Shown: positions 18,074-30,497, counted from the stretch's first letter. The stretch is DNA of 64,000 nt from Enterococcus mundtii (GCF_002947535.1 NZ_PUAP01000050.1:39595-103594), one strand, 5' to 3'. Numbers and translations: made by a program. The notes: generated by a model not told the origin, from the sequence alone.

Positions 18074-18236
18074 GGTGCGTTTACCTTAGGTGAATGGCAC
18101 AGACGAAATCAAAATGATTTTGTCGGCTAAGAAACGAGAGGTTGCGACACGCCCGGACGCTTTGCCACGAACGAGCGTGACGGAAATTTTCGTGGAGCTA
18201 TGTCTACTTTTCAAAATAGGCGAAGGAGGGAACAAG
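18074..18236 (+). promoter_or_regulatory. Structured S10 operon leader
   Basis: Two stable helices are evident. One pairs 18102-18111 with 18115-18124 (9 of 10, one G-T) around a 3-nt loop. The other pairs CCACGAA (18165-18171) with TTCGTGG (18189-18195) around a structured interior. It lies between the promoter and the rpsJ ribosome binding site. Ribosomal-protein feedback is the natural hypothesis; the protein is not identifiable from sequence. Confidence 0.5.
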
Positions 18237-18545
18237 ATGGCAAAACAAAAAATTCGTATCCGTTTAAAAGCGTATGAACACCGTATTTTAGATCAATCAG
18301 CGGATAAAATCGTGGAAACTGCAAAAAGAACTGGAGCTGGCGTTTCTGGTCCAATTCCATTACCAACTGAACGCAGTCTTTACACAGTTATTCGTGCGAC
18401 TCACAAATACAAAGATTCACGCGAACAATTCGAAATGCGTACACACAAACGTCTTATCGACATTGTGAACCCAACACCAAAAACAGTTGATGCTTTAATG
18501 AAGCTTGACTTACCATCAGGTGTTAACATCGAAATCAAACTATAA
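18237..18545 (+). CDS. rpsJ: 30S ribosomal protein S10
   Basis: S10 is a 30S head protein that also serves as NusE in antitermination. The 102 residues begin [20 protein letters not shown] at the ATG at 18237 behind GAAGGAGGG. A 49-codon in-frame extension upstream corresponds to the structured leader and is not translated in my reading. First gene of the S10-spc-alpha superoperon. Confidence 0.98.
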   Translation: MAKQKIRIRLKAYEHRILDQSADKIVETAKRTGAGVSGPIPLPTERSLYTVIRATHKYKDSREQFEMRTHKRLIDIVNPTPKTVDALMKLDLPSGVNIEIKL

Positions 18546-18576
18546 AAACTAAACTAATAATAATGGAGGTGTACTC

Positions 18577-19206
18577 ATGACCAAAGGAATCTTAGGGAAA
18601 AAAGTGGGAATGACACAAATCTTCACTGAATCTGGCGAATTAATTCCAGTTACTGTTGTAGAAGCTACGCCAAACGTAGTACTACAAGTAAAAACAATGG
18701 AAACTGATGGCTACGAAGCTATTCAAGTTGGTTACCAAGACAAACGTGAAGTTTTATCAAACAAACCTGCGAAAGGTCATGTTGCAAAAGCAAACACGGC
18801 TCCTAAGCGCTTCATTCGTGAATTCAAAAATGTTGAGCTAGGAGAATATGAAGTAGGAAAAGAAATTACAGTTGATGTTTTCCAAGCAGGAGACATTATT
18901 GATGTAACAGGTACTACGAAAGGTAAAGGATTCCAAGGGGTTATCAAACGTCACGGCCAAAGCCGCGGACCAATGGCTCACGGTTCTCGCTACCATCGTC
19001 GTCCTGGGTCAATGGGTCCAGTTGCACCTAACCGTGTATTCAAAAACAAACGTCTTGCTGGCCGTATGGGTGGCAACCGCGTAACTATCCAAAACTTGGA
19101 AGTTGTACGTGTAGATGCTGAAAGAAACGTAATCTTGATCAAAGGTAACGTTCCTGGAGCGAAAAAATCATTAATCACTATCAAATCAGCTGTGAAAGCT
19201 AAATAA
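18577..19206 (+). CDS. rplC: 50S ribosomal protein L3
   Basis: L3 is an early-assembly 50S protein whose loop reaches toward the peptidyl-transferase centre. The 209 residues begin [15 protein letters not shown], and the conserved loop [18 protein letters not shown] is intact. A GGAGGTG ribosome binding site lies 8 nt before the ATG. Second gene of the S10 operon, 31 nt after rpsJ. Confidence 0.98.
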   Translation: MTKGILGKKVGMTQIFTESGELIPVTVVEATPNVVLQVKTMETDGYEAIQVGYQDKREVLSNKPAKGHVAKANTAPKRFIREFKNVELGEYEVGKEITVDVFQAGDIIDVTGTTKGKGFQGVIKRHGQSRGPMAHGSRYHRRPGSMGPVAPNRVFKNKRLAGRMGGNRVTIQNLEVVRVDAERNVILIKGNVPGAKKSLITIKSAVKAK

Positions 19207-19233
19207 TAGTAGGAAGAAAGGAGGAACTAAGGA

Positions 19234-19857
19234 ATGCCGAATGTAGCATTATTCAAACAAGATGGAAGCCAAAACGGTGAAATCACTCTTAACGAAGAAA
19301 TCTTCGGAATTGAACCAAATGAAAGTGTTGTTTACGACGCAATCGTTATGCAACGCGCATCATTAAGACAAGGAACACATGCGGTCAAAAACCGTAGCGC
19401 TGTTCGAGGCGGTGGCCGTAAACCATGGCGTCAAAAAGGAACTGGTCGTGCTCGTCAAGGATCAATCCGTTCACCGCAATGGCGTGGAGGTGGCGTAGTC
19501 TTCGGACCAACACCACGTTCATACAGCTACAAACTTCCTAAAAAAGTTCGTCGTTTAGCAATGAAATCTGTATTGTCAGAAAAAGTTGCTGAAAACAACT
19601 TGGTAGCAATCGAAGGATTAAGCTTTGATGCACCAAAAACAAAAGAATTCAAAGAAGTTCTTGCTAAATTATCTATTGACTCTAAAGTATTGGTTGTACT
19701 AGAACCTGGTAACGACTTTGCAGCTTTATCTGCACGTAACTTATCAAACGTTTCTGTAGTAACTTCTGACAACGTTAGCGTTCTAGATGTTGTATCAAAT
19801 ACAAAAGTTTTAGCAACACAAACTGCTCTTACTCAAATTGAGGAGGTGCTTGCATAA
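19234..19857 (+). CDS. rplD: 50S ribosomal protein L4
   Basis: L4 lines the exit tunnel; in E. coli it also represses the S10 operon. The 207-residue protein contains the tunnel-loop segment [19 protein letters not shown] and [10 protein letters not shown], both normal. The ribosome binding site is AAGGAGGA. Its stop overlaps the rplW start by one base (TAATG), so translation of L23 is coupled to L4. Confidence 0.98.
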   Translation: MPNVALFKQDGSQNGEITLNEEIFGIEPNESVVYDAIVMQRASLRQGTHAVKNRSAVRGGGRKPWRQKGTGRARQGSIRSPQWRGGGVVFGPTPRSYSYKLPKKVRRLAMKSVLSEKVAENNLVAIEGLSFDAPKTKEFKEVLAKLSIDSKVLVVLEPGNDFAALSARNLSNVSVVTSDNVSVLDVVSNTKVLATQTALTQIEEVLA

Positions 19858-20147
19858 TGAACTTACTAGACGTAATCAAACGCCCAGTGATCACTGAGAA
19901 ATCAATGCTTGCCATGGATGACAAGAAATATACTTTCGAAGTAGACACTCGCGCAAACAAAACTTTAGTAAAACAAGCGGTTGAAGCTGCTTTTGACGTG
20001 AAAGTCAAAAACGTGAACATCGTGAACGTACGTGCGAAATTCAAACGTATGGGCAAATATGCAGGATATACAAAAAAACGTCGCAAAGCGATCGTTACAT
20101 TGACTGAAGATTCAAAAGAAATCCAATTATTCGAAGCTGCTGAATAA
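19857..20147 (+). CDS. rplW: 50S ribosomal protein L23
   Basis: L23 sits at the tunnel exit and docks SRP and trigger factor. The 96-residue protein has [13 protein letters not shown] near the N-terminus and [14 protein letters not shown] in the core. Its ATG overlaps the rplD stop, with GAGGTG inside the end of rplD as ribosome binding site. Confidence 0.98.
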   Translation: MNLLDVIKRPVITEKSMLAMDDKKYTFEVDTRANKTLVKQAVEAAFDVKVKNVNIVNVRAKFKRMGKYAGYTKKRRKAIVTLTEDSKEIQLFEAAE

Positions 20148-20185
20148 GCAATACTCGATAACTGATTAAATTAGGAGGGGAAAAC

Positions 20186-21016
20186 GTGGCGATTAAAAAG
20201 TACAAACCTACCACAAATGGCCGTCGTAACATGACAGGTTCTGATTTTGCTGAAATCACAACATCAACACCTGAAAAAACATTGTTACAGCCATTGAAAA
20301 ACCATGCTGGACGTAATAACAACGGCCGCATCACTGTACGTCATCAAGGTGGCGGACACAAACGCCAATACCGCGTGATCGATTTCAAACGTAACAAAGA
20401 CAACGTTGTTGCTACTGTTCAAACGATCGAATATGATCCAAACCGTTCAGCTAACATCGCGTTAGTACATTATGAAGATGGAGTGAAAGCTTACATCTTA
20501 GCACCAAAAGGACTACAAGTTGGAATGAAACTTGTTTCAGGTCCTGAAGCAGATATCAAAGTCGGAAATGCTCTTCCTTTAGAAAACATTCCAGTTGGTA
20601 CTGTGATCCACAATATTGAAATGAAACCTGGTAAAGGTGGACAATTGATCCGTTCTGCTGGTACAAGTGCTCAAGTACTTGGTAAAGAAGGCAAATACGT
20701 ATTGATCCGCTTGAACTCTGGTGAAGTTCGCATGATCTTAGCTGCATGCCGCGCAACAATCGGTTCTGTAGGTAACGAACAACACGAACTTATCAATATT
20801 GGTAAAGCTGGCCGCTCTCGTTGGATGCGTAAACGCCCAACTGTACGTGGTAGCGTAATGAACCCTAACGATCACCCACACGGTGGTGGTGAAGGTAAAG
20901 CTCCAATCGGACGTAAAGCTCCAGTTTCTCCTTGGGGTCAACCAGCTCTTGGTTACAAAACTCGTAACAAGAAAGCTAAATCAGACAAACTTATCGTTCG
21001 TCGTAAAAATAAATAA
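20186..21016 (+). CDS. rplB: 50S ribosomal protein L2
   Basis: L2 is a universal core 50S protein needed for subunit joining and peptidyl-transferase activity. The 276-residue protein starts at GTG ([15 protein letters not shown]) behind AGGAGGGG. The conserved C-terminal segment [19 protein letters not shown], with the functionally important histidine, is present. It lies 38 nt after rplW. Confidence 0.98.
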   Translation: MAIKKYKPTTNGRRNMTGSDFAEITTSTPEKTLLQPLKNHAGRNNNGRITVRHQGGGHKRQYRVIDFKRNKDNVVATVQTIEYDPNRSANIALVHYEDGVKAYILAPKGLQVGMKLVSGPEADIKVGNALPLENIPVGTVIHNIEMKPGKGGQLIRSAGTSAQVLGKEGKYVLIRLNSGEVRMILAACRATIGSVGNEQHELINIGKAGRSRWMRKRPTVRGSVMNPNDHPHGGGEGKAPIGRKAPVSPWGQPALGYKTRNKKAKSDKLIVRRKNK

Positions 21017-21058
21017 TTACTTTGACCATGTGTCGCACATTTTGAGAGGAGGTTCACC

Positions 21059-21337
21059 ATGGGTCGTAGTTTAAAGAAAGGGCCTTTCGTTGATGAGCAT
21101 TTAATGAGTAAAGTTGAAGCTCAAGCAGGGGCCGAAAAGAAAAAAGTAATCAAAACTTGGTCTCGTCGTTCGACAATTTTCCCAAGTTTTGTTGGATATA
21201 CCATCGCAGTATACGATGGACGTAAACACGTACCAGTTTACATCCAAGAAGATATGGTAGGACACAAATTAGGTGAATTCGCACCAACTAGAACTTATCG
21301 TGGGCATGTCGCTGACGACAAGAAAACGAGACGCTAA
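21059..21337 (+). CDS. rpsS: 30S ribosomal protein S19
   Basis: S19 binds the 16S 3' domain with S13 in the 30S head. The 92-residue sequence [15 protein letters not shown] to [19 protein letters not shown] is typical. GAGAGGAGG precedes the ATG, 42 nt after rplB. Confidence 0.98.
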   Translation: MGRSLKKGPFVDEHLMSKVEAQAGAEKKKVIKTWSRRSTIFPSFVGYTIAVYDGRKHVPVYIQEDMVGHKLGEFAPTRTYRGHVADDKKTRR

Positions 21338-21359
21338 TTCGAGGGGAGGATAAAAGCAA

Positions 21360-21707
21360 ATGGCAGAACAAATCACATCAGCTAAAGCAACTGCAAAAAC
21401 AGTTCGCACTTCACCTCGTAAAGCGCGTCTAGTAATTGACCTTATCAGAGGTAAAAGTGTTGCGGATGCAATTTCAATTTTGAAATTCACACCAAACAAA
21501 TCTGCTGGGATCATCGAGAAAGTATTGATGTCAGCAATTGCAAATGCAGAAAACAACTTTGACTTAGATGTTGAGAACTTGGTAGTATCTGAAGCATTTG
21601 TTAACGAAGGACCAACAATGAAACGTTTCCGTCCACGTGCAAAAGGTTCAGCTTCACCAATCAACAAACGTACAAGTCATATCACGGTAGTCGTATCAGA
21701 AAAATAA
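21360..21707 (+). CDS. rplV: 50S ribosomal protein L22
   Basis: L22 lines the tunnel constriction together with L4. The 115-residue protein has the core [18 protein letters not shown]. The beta-hairpin stretch [20 protein letters not shown] has normal length, with no macrolide-type insertion or deletion visible. GGGGAGGA precedes the ATG. Confidence 0.98.
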   Translation: MAEQITSAKATAKTVRTSPRKARLVIDLIRGKSVADAISILKFTPNKSAGIIEKVLMSAIANAENNFDLDVENLVVSEAFVNEGPTMKRFRPRAKGSASPINKRTSHITVVVSEK

Positions 21708-21720
21708 GGAGGGATAATCT

Positions 21721-22377
21721 GTGGGTCAAAAAGTACATCCAATTGGAATGCGTGTAGGCATCATCCGCGACTGGGATGCAAAATGGTTTGCTGAAAAAGA
21801 GTATGCAGAGTTCTTACACGAAGATTTAAGAATCCGTAAATTTATTTCAACTAGACTTGCTGATGCTGCTGTATCAACAATTGAAATCGAGCGCGCAACT
21901 GGCCGCGTAAACATTTCAATCCACACAGCTAAACCAGGTATGGTTATTGGTAAAGGCGGATCTGAAGTCGAAAACCTAAGAAAAGAATTAAACAAATTAA
22001 CTGGTAAAAGAATCCATATCAACATCGTGGAAATCAAAAAACCAGATTTAGATGCTAAATTAGTAGGTGAAGGAATTGCACGTCAATTAGAAAACCGTGT
22101 TGCATTCCGTCGCGCTCAAAAACAAGCGATCCAACGTTCAATGCGTTCTGGCGCTAAAGGGATCAAAACTCAAGTATCTGGACGTCTAAACGGTGCGGAT
22201 ATCGCTCGTTCAGAAGGATACTCAGAAGGAACAGTTCCTCTTCACACTTTGCGTGCGGATATTGATTACGCATGGGAAGAAGCAGATACAACATACGGAA
22301 AACTAGGAGTTAAAGTGTGGATCTATCGTGGAGAAATTCTTCCAACTAAAAAAAACACTGAGAAAGGAGGGAAATAA
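21721..22377 (+). CDS. rpsC: 30S ribosomal protein S3
   Basis: S3 forms part of the mRNA entry channel with helicase activity. The 218-residue protein starts at GTG ([14 protein letters not shown]) behind AAGGAGGGA. The KH domain motif [18 protein letters not shown] is present. It lies 13 nt after rplV. Confidence 0.98.
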   Translation: MGQKVHPIGMRVGIIRDWDAKWFAEKEYAEFLHEDLRIRKFISTRLADAAVSTIEIERATGRVNISIHTAKPGMVIGKGGSEVENLRKELNKLTGKRIHINIVEIKKPDLDAKLVGEGIARQLENRVAFRRAQKQAIQRSMRSGAKGIKTQVSGRLNGADIARSEGYSEGTVPLHTLRADIDYAWEEADTTYGKLGVKVWIYRGEILPTKKNTEKGGK

Positions 22378-22379
22378 AC

Positions 22380-22814
22380 ATGTTAGTACCTAAACGTGTA
22401 AAACACCGTCGTGAATTCCGCGGAAAAATGCGTGGTGAAGCAAAAGGCGGAAAAGAAGTAGCATTCGGTGAATACGGCTTACAAGCTGTTGAATCACACT
22501 GGATCACAAACCGTCAGATCGAAGCTTCTCGTATTGCTATGACTCGTTACATGAAACGTGGCGGGAAAGTATGGATCAAAATTTTCCCTCATAAATCATA
22601 TACATCTAAAGCGATCGGCGTTCGTATGGGTAAAGGTAAAGGGGCTCCTGAAGGATGGGTTGCACCAGTAAAACGTGGTAAAATCATGTTTGAAATTGCA
22701 GGCGTTTCTGAAGAAGTAGCTCGTGAAGCATTACGTTTAGCTTCTCACAAATTACCAATGAAAACTAAGATCGTAAAACGTGAGGAAATGGGTGGTGAAT
22801 CGAATGAAGGTTAA
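22380..22814 (+). CDS. rplP: 50S ribosomal protein L16
   Basis: L16 organises the A-site region of the 50S subunit. The 144-residue protein begins [17 protein letters not shown] and includes [16 protein letters not shown] and [16 protein letters not shown]. The ATG is 2 nt after the rpsC stop; its ribosome binding site GAAAGGAGGG lies within rpsC. The last 11 nt overlap rpmC. Confidence 0.98.
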   Translation: MLVPKRVKHRREFRGKMRGEAKGGKEVAFGEYGLQAVESHWITNRQIEASRIAMTRYMKRGGKVWIKIFPHKSYTSKAIGVRMGKGKGAPEGWVAPVKRGKIMFEIAGVSEEVAREALRLASHKLPMKTKIVKREEMGGESNEG

Positions 22815-22992
22815 AGAAATCAGAGAATTAACCACTGCCGAAATGCTTGATCAAGAAAAACAATTAAAAGAAGAATTGTTTAATCTTAGATTCCAATTAG
22901 CAACAGGTCAATTAGAAAACACTGCACGTATTAAAGAAGTACGTAAATCGATTGCACGCATCAAAACAGTTTTGCGTGAACAAGCTAAGTAA
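22804..22992 (+). CDS. rpmC: 50S ribosomal protein L29
   Basis: L29 lies near the tunnel exit beside L23. The 62-residue protein [19 protein letters not shown] starts at the ATG at 22804, overlapping the rplP end by 11 nt; the ribosome binding site is GGGTGGTG inside rplP. It is mostly helical, as is normal for the family. Confidence 0.97.
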   Translation: MKVKEIRELTTAEMLDQEKQLKEELFNLRFQLATGQLENTARIKEVRKSIARIKTVLREQAK

Positions 22993-23016
22993 TTATGGAA
23001 GGAGGCCATTAAGCGT

Positions 23017-23283
23017 ATGACTGAAGAAAGAAATCAACGCAAAGTTTATCAAGGTCGCGTGGTATCAGACAAAATGGATAAAACAATTACCGTTGCTGTC
23101 GAAACAAAGAAAAACCACCCTATCTACGGTAAACGTATGAACTATTCTAAGAAGTACAAAGTACATGATGAAAACAACACAGCAAAAGTTGGAGACATCG
23201 TTAGAATTATGGAAACTCGTCCATTATCAGCTACAAAACGTTTCCGTTTGTTGGAAATAGTCGAAGAAGCAGTTGTTATCTAA
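23017..23283 (+). CDS. rpsQ: 30S ribosomal protein S17
   Basis: S17 is a primary binder of the 5' domain of 16S rRNA. The 88-residue protein has [19 protein letters not shown] and the central [28 protein letters not shown] precedes the ATG. Confidence 0.98.
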   Translation: MTEERNQRKVYQGRVVSDKMDKTITVAVETKKNHPIYGKRMNYSKKYKVHDENNTAKVGDIVRIMETRPLSATKRFRLLEIVEEAVVI

Positions 23284-23286
23284 TAA

Positions 23287-23709
<423 letters not shown>

Positions 23710-23745
23710 TCTTGAGACACTTAACAAAGGAGGTGCGAAACAGTT

Positions 23746-24054
23746 ATGTTTGTTAAAAAAGGCGATAAAGTTAAAGTGATCACCGGTAAAGACAAAAACA
23801 AAGAAGGCGTTGTATTAGCAGCGTTTCCTAAACAGGATAAAGTGGTTGTCGAAGGTGTGAACATGATCAAAAAACACCAAAAACCTTCTCAAGCTGCTCC
23901 TCAAGGTGGAATTGTTGAGATGGAAGCGCCACTTCACGTTTCTAACGTGATGGTCATCGACTCTACTGGTGTAGCTGGCCGTGTTGGCTACAAAGAAGTA
24001 GACGGAAAAAAAGTCCGTGTTTCTAAAAAAACCGGTGAAGTTTTAGATAAATAA
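23746..24054 (+). CDS. rplX: 50S ribosomal protein L24
   Basis: L24 initiates 50S assembly. The 102-residue protein has a KOW motif at its start ([20 protein letters not shown]) and [20 protein letters not shown] lies 8 nt before the ATG. Confidence 0.98.
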   Translation: MFVKKGDKVKVITGKDKNKEGVVLAAFPKQDKVVVEGVNMIKKHQKPSQAAPQGGIVEMEAPLHVSNVMVIDSTGVAGRVGYKEVDGKKVRVSKKTGEVLDK

Positions 24055-24082
24055 AAAGTTTAAGGAAGGAGGGTCTTACTGA

Positions 24083-24622
24083 ATGAACCGCCTAAAAGAA
24101 AAATATCTTAAAGAAGTAACTCCATCATTGATGGAAAAATTTGACTATAGCTCTGTTATGCAAACACCTAAAGTTGAAAAGATCGTCATCAACATGGGTG
24201 TTGGTGATGCGGTATCAAACGCTAAAAACTTAGACAAAGCAGTTGAAGAACTAACTTTGATCACTGGACAAAAACCAATGATCACAAAAGCTAAAAAATC
24301 AATCGCTGGATTCCGTTTACGTGAAGGAATGCCAATTGGAGCAAAAGTTACCTTACGCGGAGAAAGAATGTACGAATTTTTAGATAAATTAGTATCAGTT
24401 TCTCTACCACGTGTACGTGACTTCCATGGTGTAAGTAAAAAAGCCTTTGATGGTCGTGGAAACTACACTTTAGGTATTAAAGAACAATTGATCTTCCCAG
24501 AAGTAGATTATGATTTAGTAGATAAAGTACGTGGTATGGACATCGTCATTGTAACGACAGCGAACACAGATGAAGAATCTCGTGAGTTGTTGACACAATT
24601 AGGCATGCCATTCCAAAAATAA
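24083..24622 (+). CDS. rplE: 50S ribosomal protein L5
   Basis: L5 binds 5S rRNA and contacts P-site tRNA. The 179-residue protein has [33 protein letters not shown] and the C-terminal [29 protein letters not shown] precedes the ATG. Confidence 0.98.
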   Translation: MNRLKEKYLKEVTPSLMEKFDYSSVMQTPKVEKIVINMGVGDAVSNAKNLDKAVEELTLITGQKPMITKAKKSIAGFRLREGMPIGAKVTLRGERMYEFLDKLVSVSLPRVRDFHGVSKKAFDGRGNYTLGIKEQLIFPEVDYDLVDKVRGMDIVIVTTANTDEESRELLTQLGMPFQK

Positions 24623-24640
24623 TTAAAGGAGGCGAACTAC

Positions 24641-24826
24641 GTGGCTAAAAAATCAATGATTGCTAAAAACAAACGTCCTGCAAAACATTCAACACAAGCT
24701 TATACTCGTTGCGAACGTTGCGGACGTCCACATTCAGTTTATCGTAAGTTCCATCTTTGCCGTATTTGCTTCCGCGAACTTGCCTATAAAGGTCAAATTC
24801 CCGGCGTGAAGAAAGCTAGCTGGTAA
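24641..24826 (+). CDS. rpsZ: 30S ribosomal protein S14, zinc-binding type (S14Z)
   Basis: The short 61-residue S14 form carries a zinc ribbon with C24, C27, C40 and C43 (CERC and CRIC). It starts at GTG behind AAAGGAGG. Many Firmicutes also encode a longer zinc-free paralogue elsewhere for zinc limitation; none is in this window. Confidence 0.98.
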   Translation: MAKKSMIAKNKRPAKHSTQAYTRCERCGRPHSVYRKFHLCRICFRELAYKGQIPGVKKASW

Positions 24827-24862
24827 AAAAGTAAATTCGCATAAGAAGGAGGTAAAAGTTCA

Positions 24863-25261
24863 ATGGTCATGACAGATCCAATTGCAGATTTTCTAACTCG
24901 TATCCGTAATGCAAACATGGTTAAACATGAGGCTTTAGAAGTACCTGCATCAAAAATTAAACGTGACATCGCTGAAATCTTGAAACGTGAAGGTTTCGTC
25001 CGTGATGTTGAATATATCGAAGATGACAAGCAAGGCGTGATCCGCGTTTTCCTAAAATTCGGTAAAAGCGGCGAACGTGTTATTACAAACTTAAAACGTA
25101 TTTCTAAACCAGGCTTACGTGTTTATGTTAAAGCTGGCGAAGTGCCAAAAGTTTTAAATGGCTTAGGTATCGCTATTATTTCGACTTCTGAAGGTGTTGT
25201 CACTGATAAAGAAGCTCGTGAGAAAAACATCGGCGGCGAAGTTATCGCTTACGTATGGTAA
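24863..25261 (+). CDS. rpsH: 30S ribosomal protein S8
   Basis: S8 binds the central domain of 16S rRNA; in E. coli it represses the spc operon. The 132-residue protein begins [18 protein letters not shown] and ends [12 protein letters not shown], both family signatures. AGAAGGAGG precedes the ATG at 24863; a second in-frame ATG two codons on could also serve. Confidence 0.98.
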   Translation: MVMTDPIADFLTRIRNANMVKHEALEVPASKIKRDIAEILKREGFVRDVEYIEDDKQGVIRVFLKFGKSGERVITNLKRISKPGLRVYVKAGEVPKVLNGLGIAIISTSEGVVTDKEAREKNIGGEVIAYVW

Positions 25262-25292
25262 TCAAGTAGAATCTACAAGGAGGTGTCTTTAA

Positions 25293-25829
25293 GTGAGCCG
25301 TATTGGAAATAAGATCGTTGTGATCCCTGAAGGAGTAACTATCACTCAAGATGGAAACAACGTTACAGTTAAAGGACCAAAAGGGGAATTGACTCGTACA
25401 TTTTCTGCTGATATCAAAATGAATATCGAAGGAAATGAAGTGACATTCACTCGTCCAAATGACAGTAAAGAAATGAAAACTATCCATGGAACAACTCGTG
25501 CTAACTTCAACAACATGGTTGTAGGTGTTAGTGAAGGTTTCCAAAAAGGATTAGAATTAATCGGGGTTGGGTACCGTGCGCAAATGCAAGGAACAAAACT
25601 TGTATTGAACGTTGGTTACTCACATCCAGTAGAAATCACACCACCAGCTGGCGTGACTGTTGAAGTACCATCTAACACACAAGTAATTGTGAAGGGTGCG
25701 AACAAAGAAGAAGTTGGCGAATTAGCTGCGAACATCCGTGGTACTCGTCCTCCAGAACCTTATAAAGGTAAAGGTATTCGTTATGTTGGCGAATTCGTAC
25801 GCCGTAAAGAAGGTAAAACTGGTAAATAA
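25293..25829 (+). CDS. rplF: 50S ribosomal protein L6
   Basis: L6 lies near the GTPase-associated region of the 50S subunit. The 178-residue protein starts at GTG ([14 protein letters not shown]) behind AAGGAGGTG. It contains two repeats of the L6 fold and the C-terminal motif [13 protein letters not shown]. An unusually long 164-nt gap separates it from rplR. Confidence 0.98.
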   Translation: MSRIGNKIVVIPEGVTITQDGNNVTVKGPKGELTRTFSADIKMNIEGNEVTFTRPNDSKEMKTIHGTTRANFNNMVVGVSEGFQKGLELIGVGYRAQMQGTKLVLNVGYSHPVEITPPAGVTVEVPSNTQVIVKGANKEEVGELAANIRGTRPPEPYKGKGIRYVGEFVRRKEGKTGK

Positions 25830-25846
25830 TCGTTTCGAAAAATTTC

Positions 25847-25968
25847 ATAGAAGCCAGCAGCAGGAAAAAAGGATTTTGCTGAAGTATTTCTTCATTAAGA
25901 GAGAGTTTACTTGTGCCGCAGCTTCTATTTTTTCAAAACTGATCATTCCTACTGTCTGACAGTAGGAA
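25847..25968 (+). promoter_or_regulatory. Structured element in the rplF-rplR gap
   Basis: The spc operon is interrupted by 164 non-coding nt. ATAGAAGC (25847-25854) can pair with GCTTCTAT (25921-25928) over a structured interior. Immediately after lies a perfect palindrome (25946-25956 with 25958-25968). A short A-rich stretch then leads to the rplR ribosome binding site. There is no T-run, so it is not a plain terminator; translational control or RNA processing is possible. Confidence 0.5.
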
Positions 25969-25993
25969 AAATAAAAATAAAGAGGTGACAATT

Positions 25994-26350
25994 GTGATTA
26001 CAAAACCAGATAAGAACAAAACACGTCAAAAGAGACACCGTCGTGTACGTAACACTATCTCTGGTACTGCTGAGCGCCCACGCTTGAACGTTTTTCGTTC
26101 TAACAAAAACATCTACGCGCAACTTATTGATGACGTAGCGGGTGTAACGCTAGCAAGTGCCTCTACCTTGGATAAAGAAATTTCAGGTGGAACAAAAACA
26201 GAAGCAGCACAAGCTGTCGGTAAATTAGTTGCTGAACGCGCAACTGAAAAAGGCATTAAAGTCGTAGTCTTTGACCGTGGTGGATACCTTTACCATGGCC
26301 GTGTGCAAGCTTTAGCTGAAGCTGCTCGCGAAAATGGACTAGAATTTTAG
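25994..26350 (+). CDS. rplR: 50S ribosomal protein L18
   Basis: L18 binds 5S rRNA with L5 and L25. The 118-residue protein [19 protein letters not shown] uses the GTG at 25994 behind AGAGGTGA; an in-frame GTG at 25985 falls within that site. The C-terminal [19 protein letters not shown] is typical. Confidence 0.97.
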   Translation: MITKPDKNKTRQKRHRRVRNTISGTAERPRLNVFRSNKNIYAQLIDDVAGVTLASASTLDKEISGGTKTEAAQAVGKLVAERATEKGIKVVVFDRGGYLYHGRVQALAEAARENGLEF

Positions 26351-26370
26351 AAGAAGGAGGAATACCATTC

Positions 26371-26871
26371 ATGGTTTATATCGATCCAAAACATTTGGAA
26401 TTAGAAGACCGCGTTGTTGCAATTAACCGTGTAACAAAAGTTGTTAAAGGTGGACGTCGTCTACGTTTTGCTGCTTTAGTTGTTGTCGGTGACAAAAACG
26501 GACACGTAGGATTTGGTACTGGTAAAGCACAAGAAGTACCTGAAGCGATCCGTAAAGCAATTGAAGATGCGAAGAAAAACTTAGTTGAAGTACCTATGGT
26601 TGGTTCAACAATCCCACACGAAGTAATCGGTGCTTTTAGTGGTGGTAGAATCCTAATGAAACCTGCTGTTGAAGGTTCTGGGGTTGCTGCTGGTGGACCA
26701 GTTCGTGCCGTATTAGAATTAGCAGGGGTAGCAGATATCACTTCTAAATCTTTAGGCTCAAACACACCAATCAACGTTGTTCGCGCAACTGTTGAAGGTT
26801 TGAAACAATTAAAACGTGCTGAAGAAGTTGCAGCTCTACGCGGCAAATCAGTGGAAGAATTAATCGGATAA
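26371..26871 (+). CDS. rpsE: 30S ribosomal protein S5
   Basis: S5 helps translational fidelity and mRNA unwinding. The 166-residue protein has the dsRNA-binding-like N-terminal half ([19 protein letters not shown]) and [17 protein letters not shown]. The loop known for spectinomycin resistance ([13 protein letters not shown]) is unchanged by eye. AGAAGGAGG precedes the ATG. Confidence 0.98.
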   Translation: MVYIDPKHLELEDRVVAINRVTKVVKGGRRLRFAALVVVGDKNGHVGFGTGKAQEVPEAIRKAIEDAKKNLVEVPMVGSTIPHEVIGAFSGGRILMKPAVEGSGVAAGGPVRAVLELAGVADITSKSLGSNTPINVVRATVEGLKQLKRAEEVAALRGKSVEELIG

Positions 26872-26885
26872 GGAGGACAAACATA

Positions 26886-27065
26886 ATGGCTGAATTAAAA
26901 GTAACTTTAAAACGCAGTATTATCGGACGTCCTCAAAACCAACGCGATACTGTTAAAGCGTTAGGTCTTACAAAGATTAACAGTTCTGTGGTTAAGCCTG
27001 CTAATGAAGCAATCAAAGGCATGATCAACACTGTTTCTCACTTAGTGGACGTTGAAGAAGTTTAA
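26886..27065 (+). CDS. rpmD: 50S ribosomal protein L30
   Basis: A 59-residue protein, [20 protein letters not shown] to SHLVDVEEV, with the L30 core [15 protein letters not shown]. The ATG follows AAGGAGGA, 14 nt after the rpsE stop. Position between rpsE and rplO is canonical for the spc operon. Confidence 0.97.
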   Translation: MAELKVTLKRSIIGRPQNQRDTVKALGLTKINSSVVKPANEAIKGMINTVSHLVDVEEV

Positions 27066-27113
27066 TTAAACAAATGAAATAAGAACTAGGACAATTAAGG
27101 AGGTGCCAAACCT

Positions 27114-27553
27114 ATGAAACTTCATGAATTAAAACCCGCTGAAGGTTCACGCCAAGTACGTAACCGTGTTGGTCGTGGTACTTCTTCAGGTAACGGAAAA
27201 ACTGCCGGACGTGGTCAAAAAGGACAAAAAGCTCGTTCAGGCGGTGGTGTACGTCTAGGATTCGAAGGGGGACAAACACCATTGTTCCGTCGTTTACCAA
27301 AACGTGGATTTACAAATGTTAACCGTAAGGACTACGCAGTCGTTAATTTAGATGTCTTGAATCGCTTTGAAGACGGAGCTGAAGTAACACCTGTTGCTTT
27401 AGTAGAAGCTGGAATCGTGAAAAACGAAAAAGCTGGAATCAAAGTTTTAGCTAACGGAGAATTGAACAAAAAGTTAACTGTGAAAGCAGCTAAATTCTCA
27501 AAAGCAGCACAAGAAGCAATCGAAGCGGCTGGTGGCTCTGTTGAGGTGATCTA

Positions 27554-27554
<1 letters not shown>
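27114..27554 (+). CDS. rplO: 50S ribosomal protein L15
   Basis: L15 is a late-assembly 50S protein. The 146-residue protein has the glycine/arginine-rich N-terminal extension ([20 protein letters not shown]), then [28 protein letters not shown] precedes the ATG. Its stop overlaps the secY start by one base. Confidence 0.98.
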
Positions 27555-29556
<2,002 letters not shown>

Positions 29557-29595
29557 CACGATTGCCCGTAGCCGACTTGCATTAAGCAGTTACTC

Positions 29596-29624
29596 TTGTC
29601 AAGTTCAATAAATTATGATAGAAT
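29596..29624 (+). promoter_or_regulatory. Internal promoter upstream of infA
   Basis: TTGTCA (29596-29601), 17 nt, TAGAAT (29619-29624). This near-consensus promoter in the adk-infA gap would let infA-rpmJ-rpsM-rpsK-rpoA-rplQ be transcribed independently of the upstream ribosomal genes. Confidence 0.75.
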
Positions 29625-29637
29625 ATGTCAGTCCGAC

Positions 29638-29700
29638 TTCTAGAGAATCCTCTAGATGATCCATTTTGAGAATTTTGAGGTGGGAACTGCAGTTTCCGCC
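29638..29700 (+). promoter_or_regulatory. Hairpins in the infA leader
   Basis: Downstream of the internal promoter a CTAGAG/CTCTAG stem (about 29640-29656) is followed by a 9-bp stem with a TGCA loop (29679-29687 with 29692-29700). The infA ribosome binding site lies 32 nt further. A regulatory role is possible but not shown. Confidence 0.4.
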
Positions 29701-29746
29701 ATTTTATCGTGTGAAAATGCGAAACAAGTACAAGGAGGTACTGTGC

Positions 29747-29965
29747 GTGGCAAAAGAAGATATGATTGAAGTCGAAGGTACAGTCGTCGAAACTTTGCCG
29801 AATGCAATGTTTAAAGTTGAACTAGAAAACGGACACCAAGTTCTTGCTACTGTTTCAGGTAAAATTCGTATGCACTACATTCGTATTCTACCTGGTGACA
29901 AAGTGACGGTTGAATTGTCTCCATATGATTTAAACCGTGGCCGTATTACTTATCGCTTTAAATAA
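29747..29965 (+). CDS. infA: Translation initiation factor IF-1
   Basis: IF-1 occupies the A site of the 30S subunit during initiation. The 72-residue S1-like OB-fold protein starts [15 protein letters not shown] at the GTG at 29747, behind CAAGGAGGT. The 27-codon upstream extension of the frame runs back through leader sequence and is rejected. [18 protein letters not shown] is conserved. Confidence 0.98.
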   Translation: MAKEDMIEVEGTVVETLPNAMFKVELENGHQVLATVSGKIRMHYIRILPGDKVTVELSPYDLNRGRITYRFK

Positions 29966-29997
29966 TTGTACTCCGTAAAACTACAGGAGGTATTATC

Positions 29998-30114
29998 ATG
30001 AAAGTAAGACCATCAGTAAAACCAATGTGTGAACATTGTAAAGTAATTCGTCGTAAAGGACGCGTTATGGTGATTTGCCCAGCAAATCCAAAACATAAAC
30101 AACGTCAAGGATAA
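29998..30114 (+). CDS. rpmJ: 50S ribosomal protein L36, zinc-binding type
   Basis: A 38-residue protein, [19 protein letters not shown] to KHKQRQG. The zinc ligands C11, C14, C27 and H33 are all present. CAGGAGGT precedes the ATG. Its position between infA and rpsM is canonical. Confidence 0.97.
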   Translation: MKVRPSVKPMCEHCKVIRRKGRVMVICPANPKHKQRQG

Positions 30115-30131
30115 TTGGAGGTGCACTAAAT

Positions 30132-30497
30132 ATGGCTCGTATTGCAGGAGTAGATATTCCTCGTGATAAACGTGTAGTAGTTTCACTTACTTATATCTAT
30201 GGTATTGGTAACACTACTGCTAAACAAATCTTAGCTAATGCTGGCGTGTCTGAAGATGTTCGCGTTCGTGAATTAACGAATGAACAAACAGATGCTATCC
30301 GTGCAGAAGTAGATAAATTAAAAGTTGAAGGGGATCTTCGTCGTGAAGTGAACTTAAACATCAAACGCTTGATGGAAATCGGTTCTTACCGTGGAATCCG
30401 TCACCGTCGTGGATTGCCTGTTCGTGGACAAAACACGAAAAACAATGCACGTACTCGTAAAGGCCCAGCTCGCGCTATCGCTGGCAAGAAAAAATAA
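30132..30497 (+). CDS. rpsM: 30S ribosomal protein S13
   Basis: S13 contacts P-site tRNA and bridges to the 50S subunit. The 121-residue protein begins [19 protein letters not shown], and its basic tail [19 protein letters not shown] is typical. TTGGAGGTG precedes the ATG. Confidence 0.98.
   Translation: MARIAGVDIPRDKRVVVSLTYIYGIGNTTAKQILANAGVSEDVRVRELTNEQTDAIRAEVDKLKVEGDLRREVNLNIKRLMEIGSYRGIRHRRGLPVRGQNTKNNARTRKGPARAIAGKKK

Noticed and set aside
18090..18236. 49-codon N-terminal extension of S10
   Set aside because: It coincides with a structured leader, and S10 has its standard length from the ATG at 18237 behind a strong ribosome binding site.
26376..26846. 156-codon minus-strand frame opposite rpsE
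   Set aside because: It is the mirror of a strongly codon-biased ribosomal gene, has no ribosome binding site and no recognisable protein pattern. The same holds for long antisense frames in fusA, tuf, rplN, smc and plsX.
29666..29746. 27-codon N-terminal extension of IF-1
   Set aside because: It runs through leader hairpins; IF-1 is 72 residues from GTG 29747.
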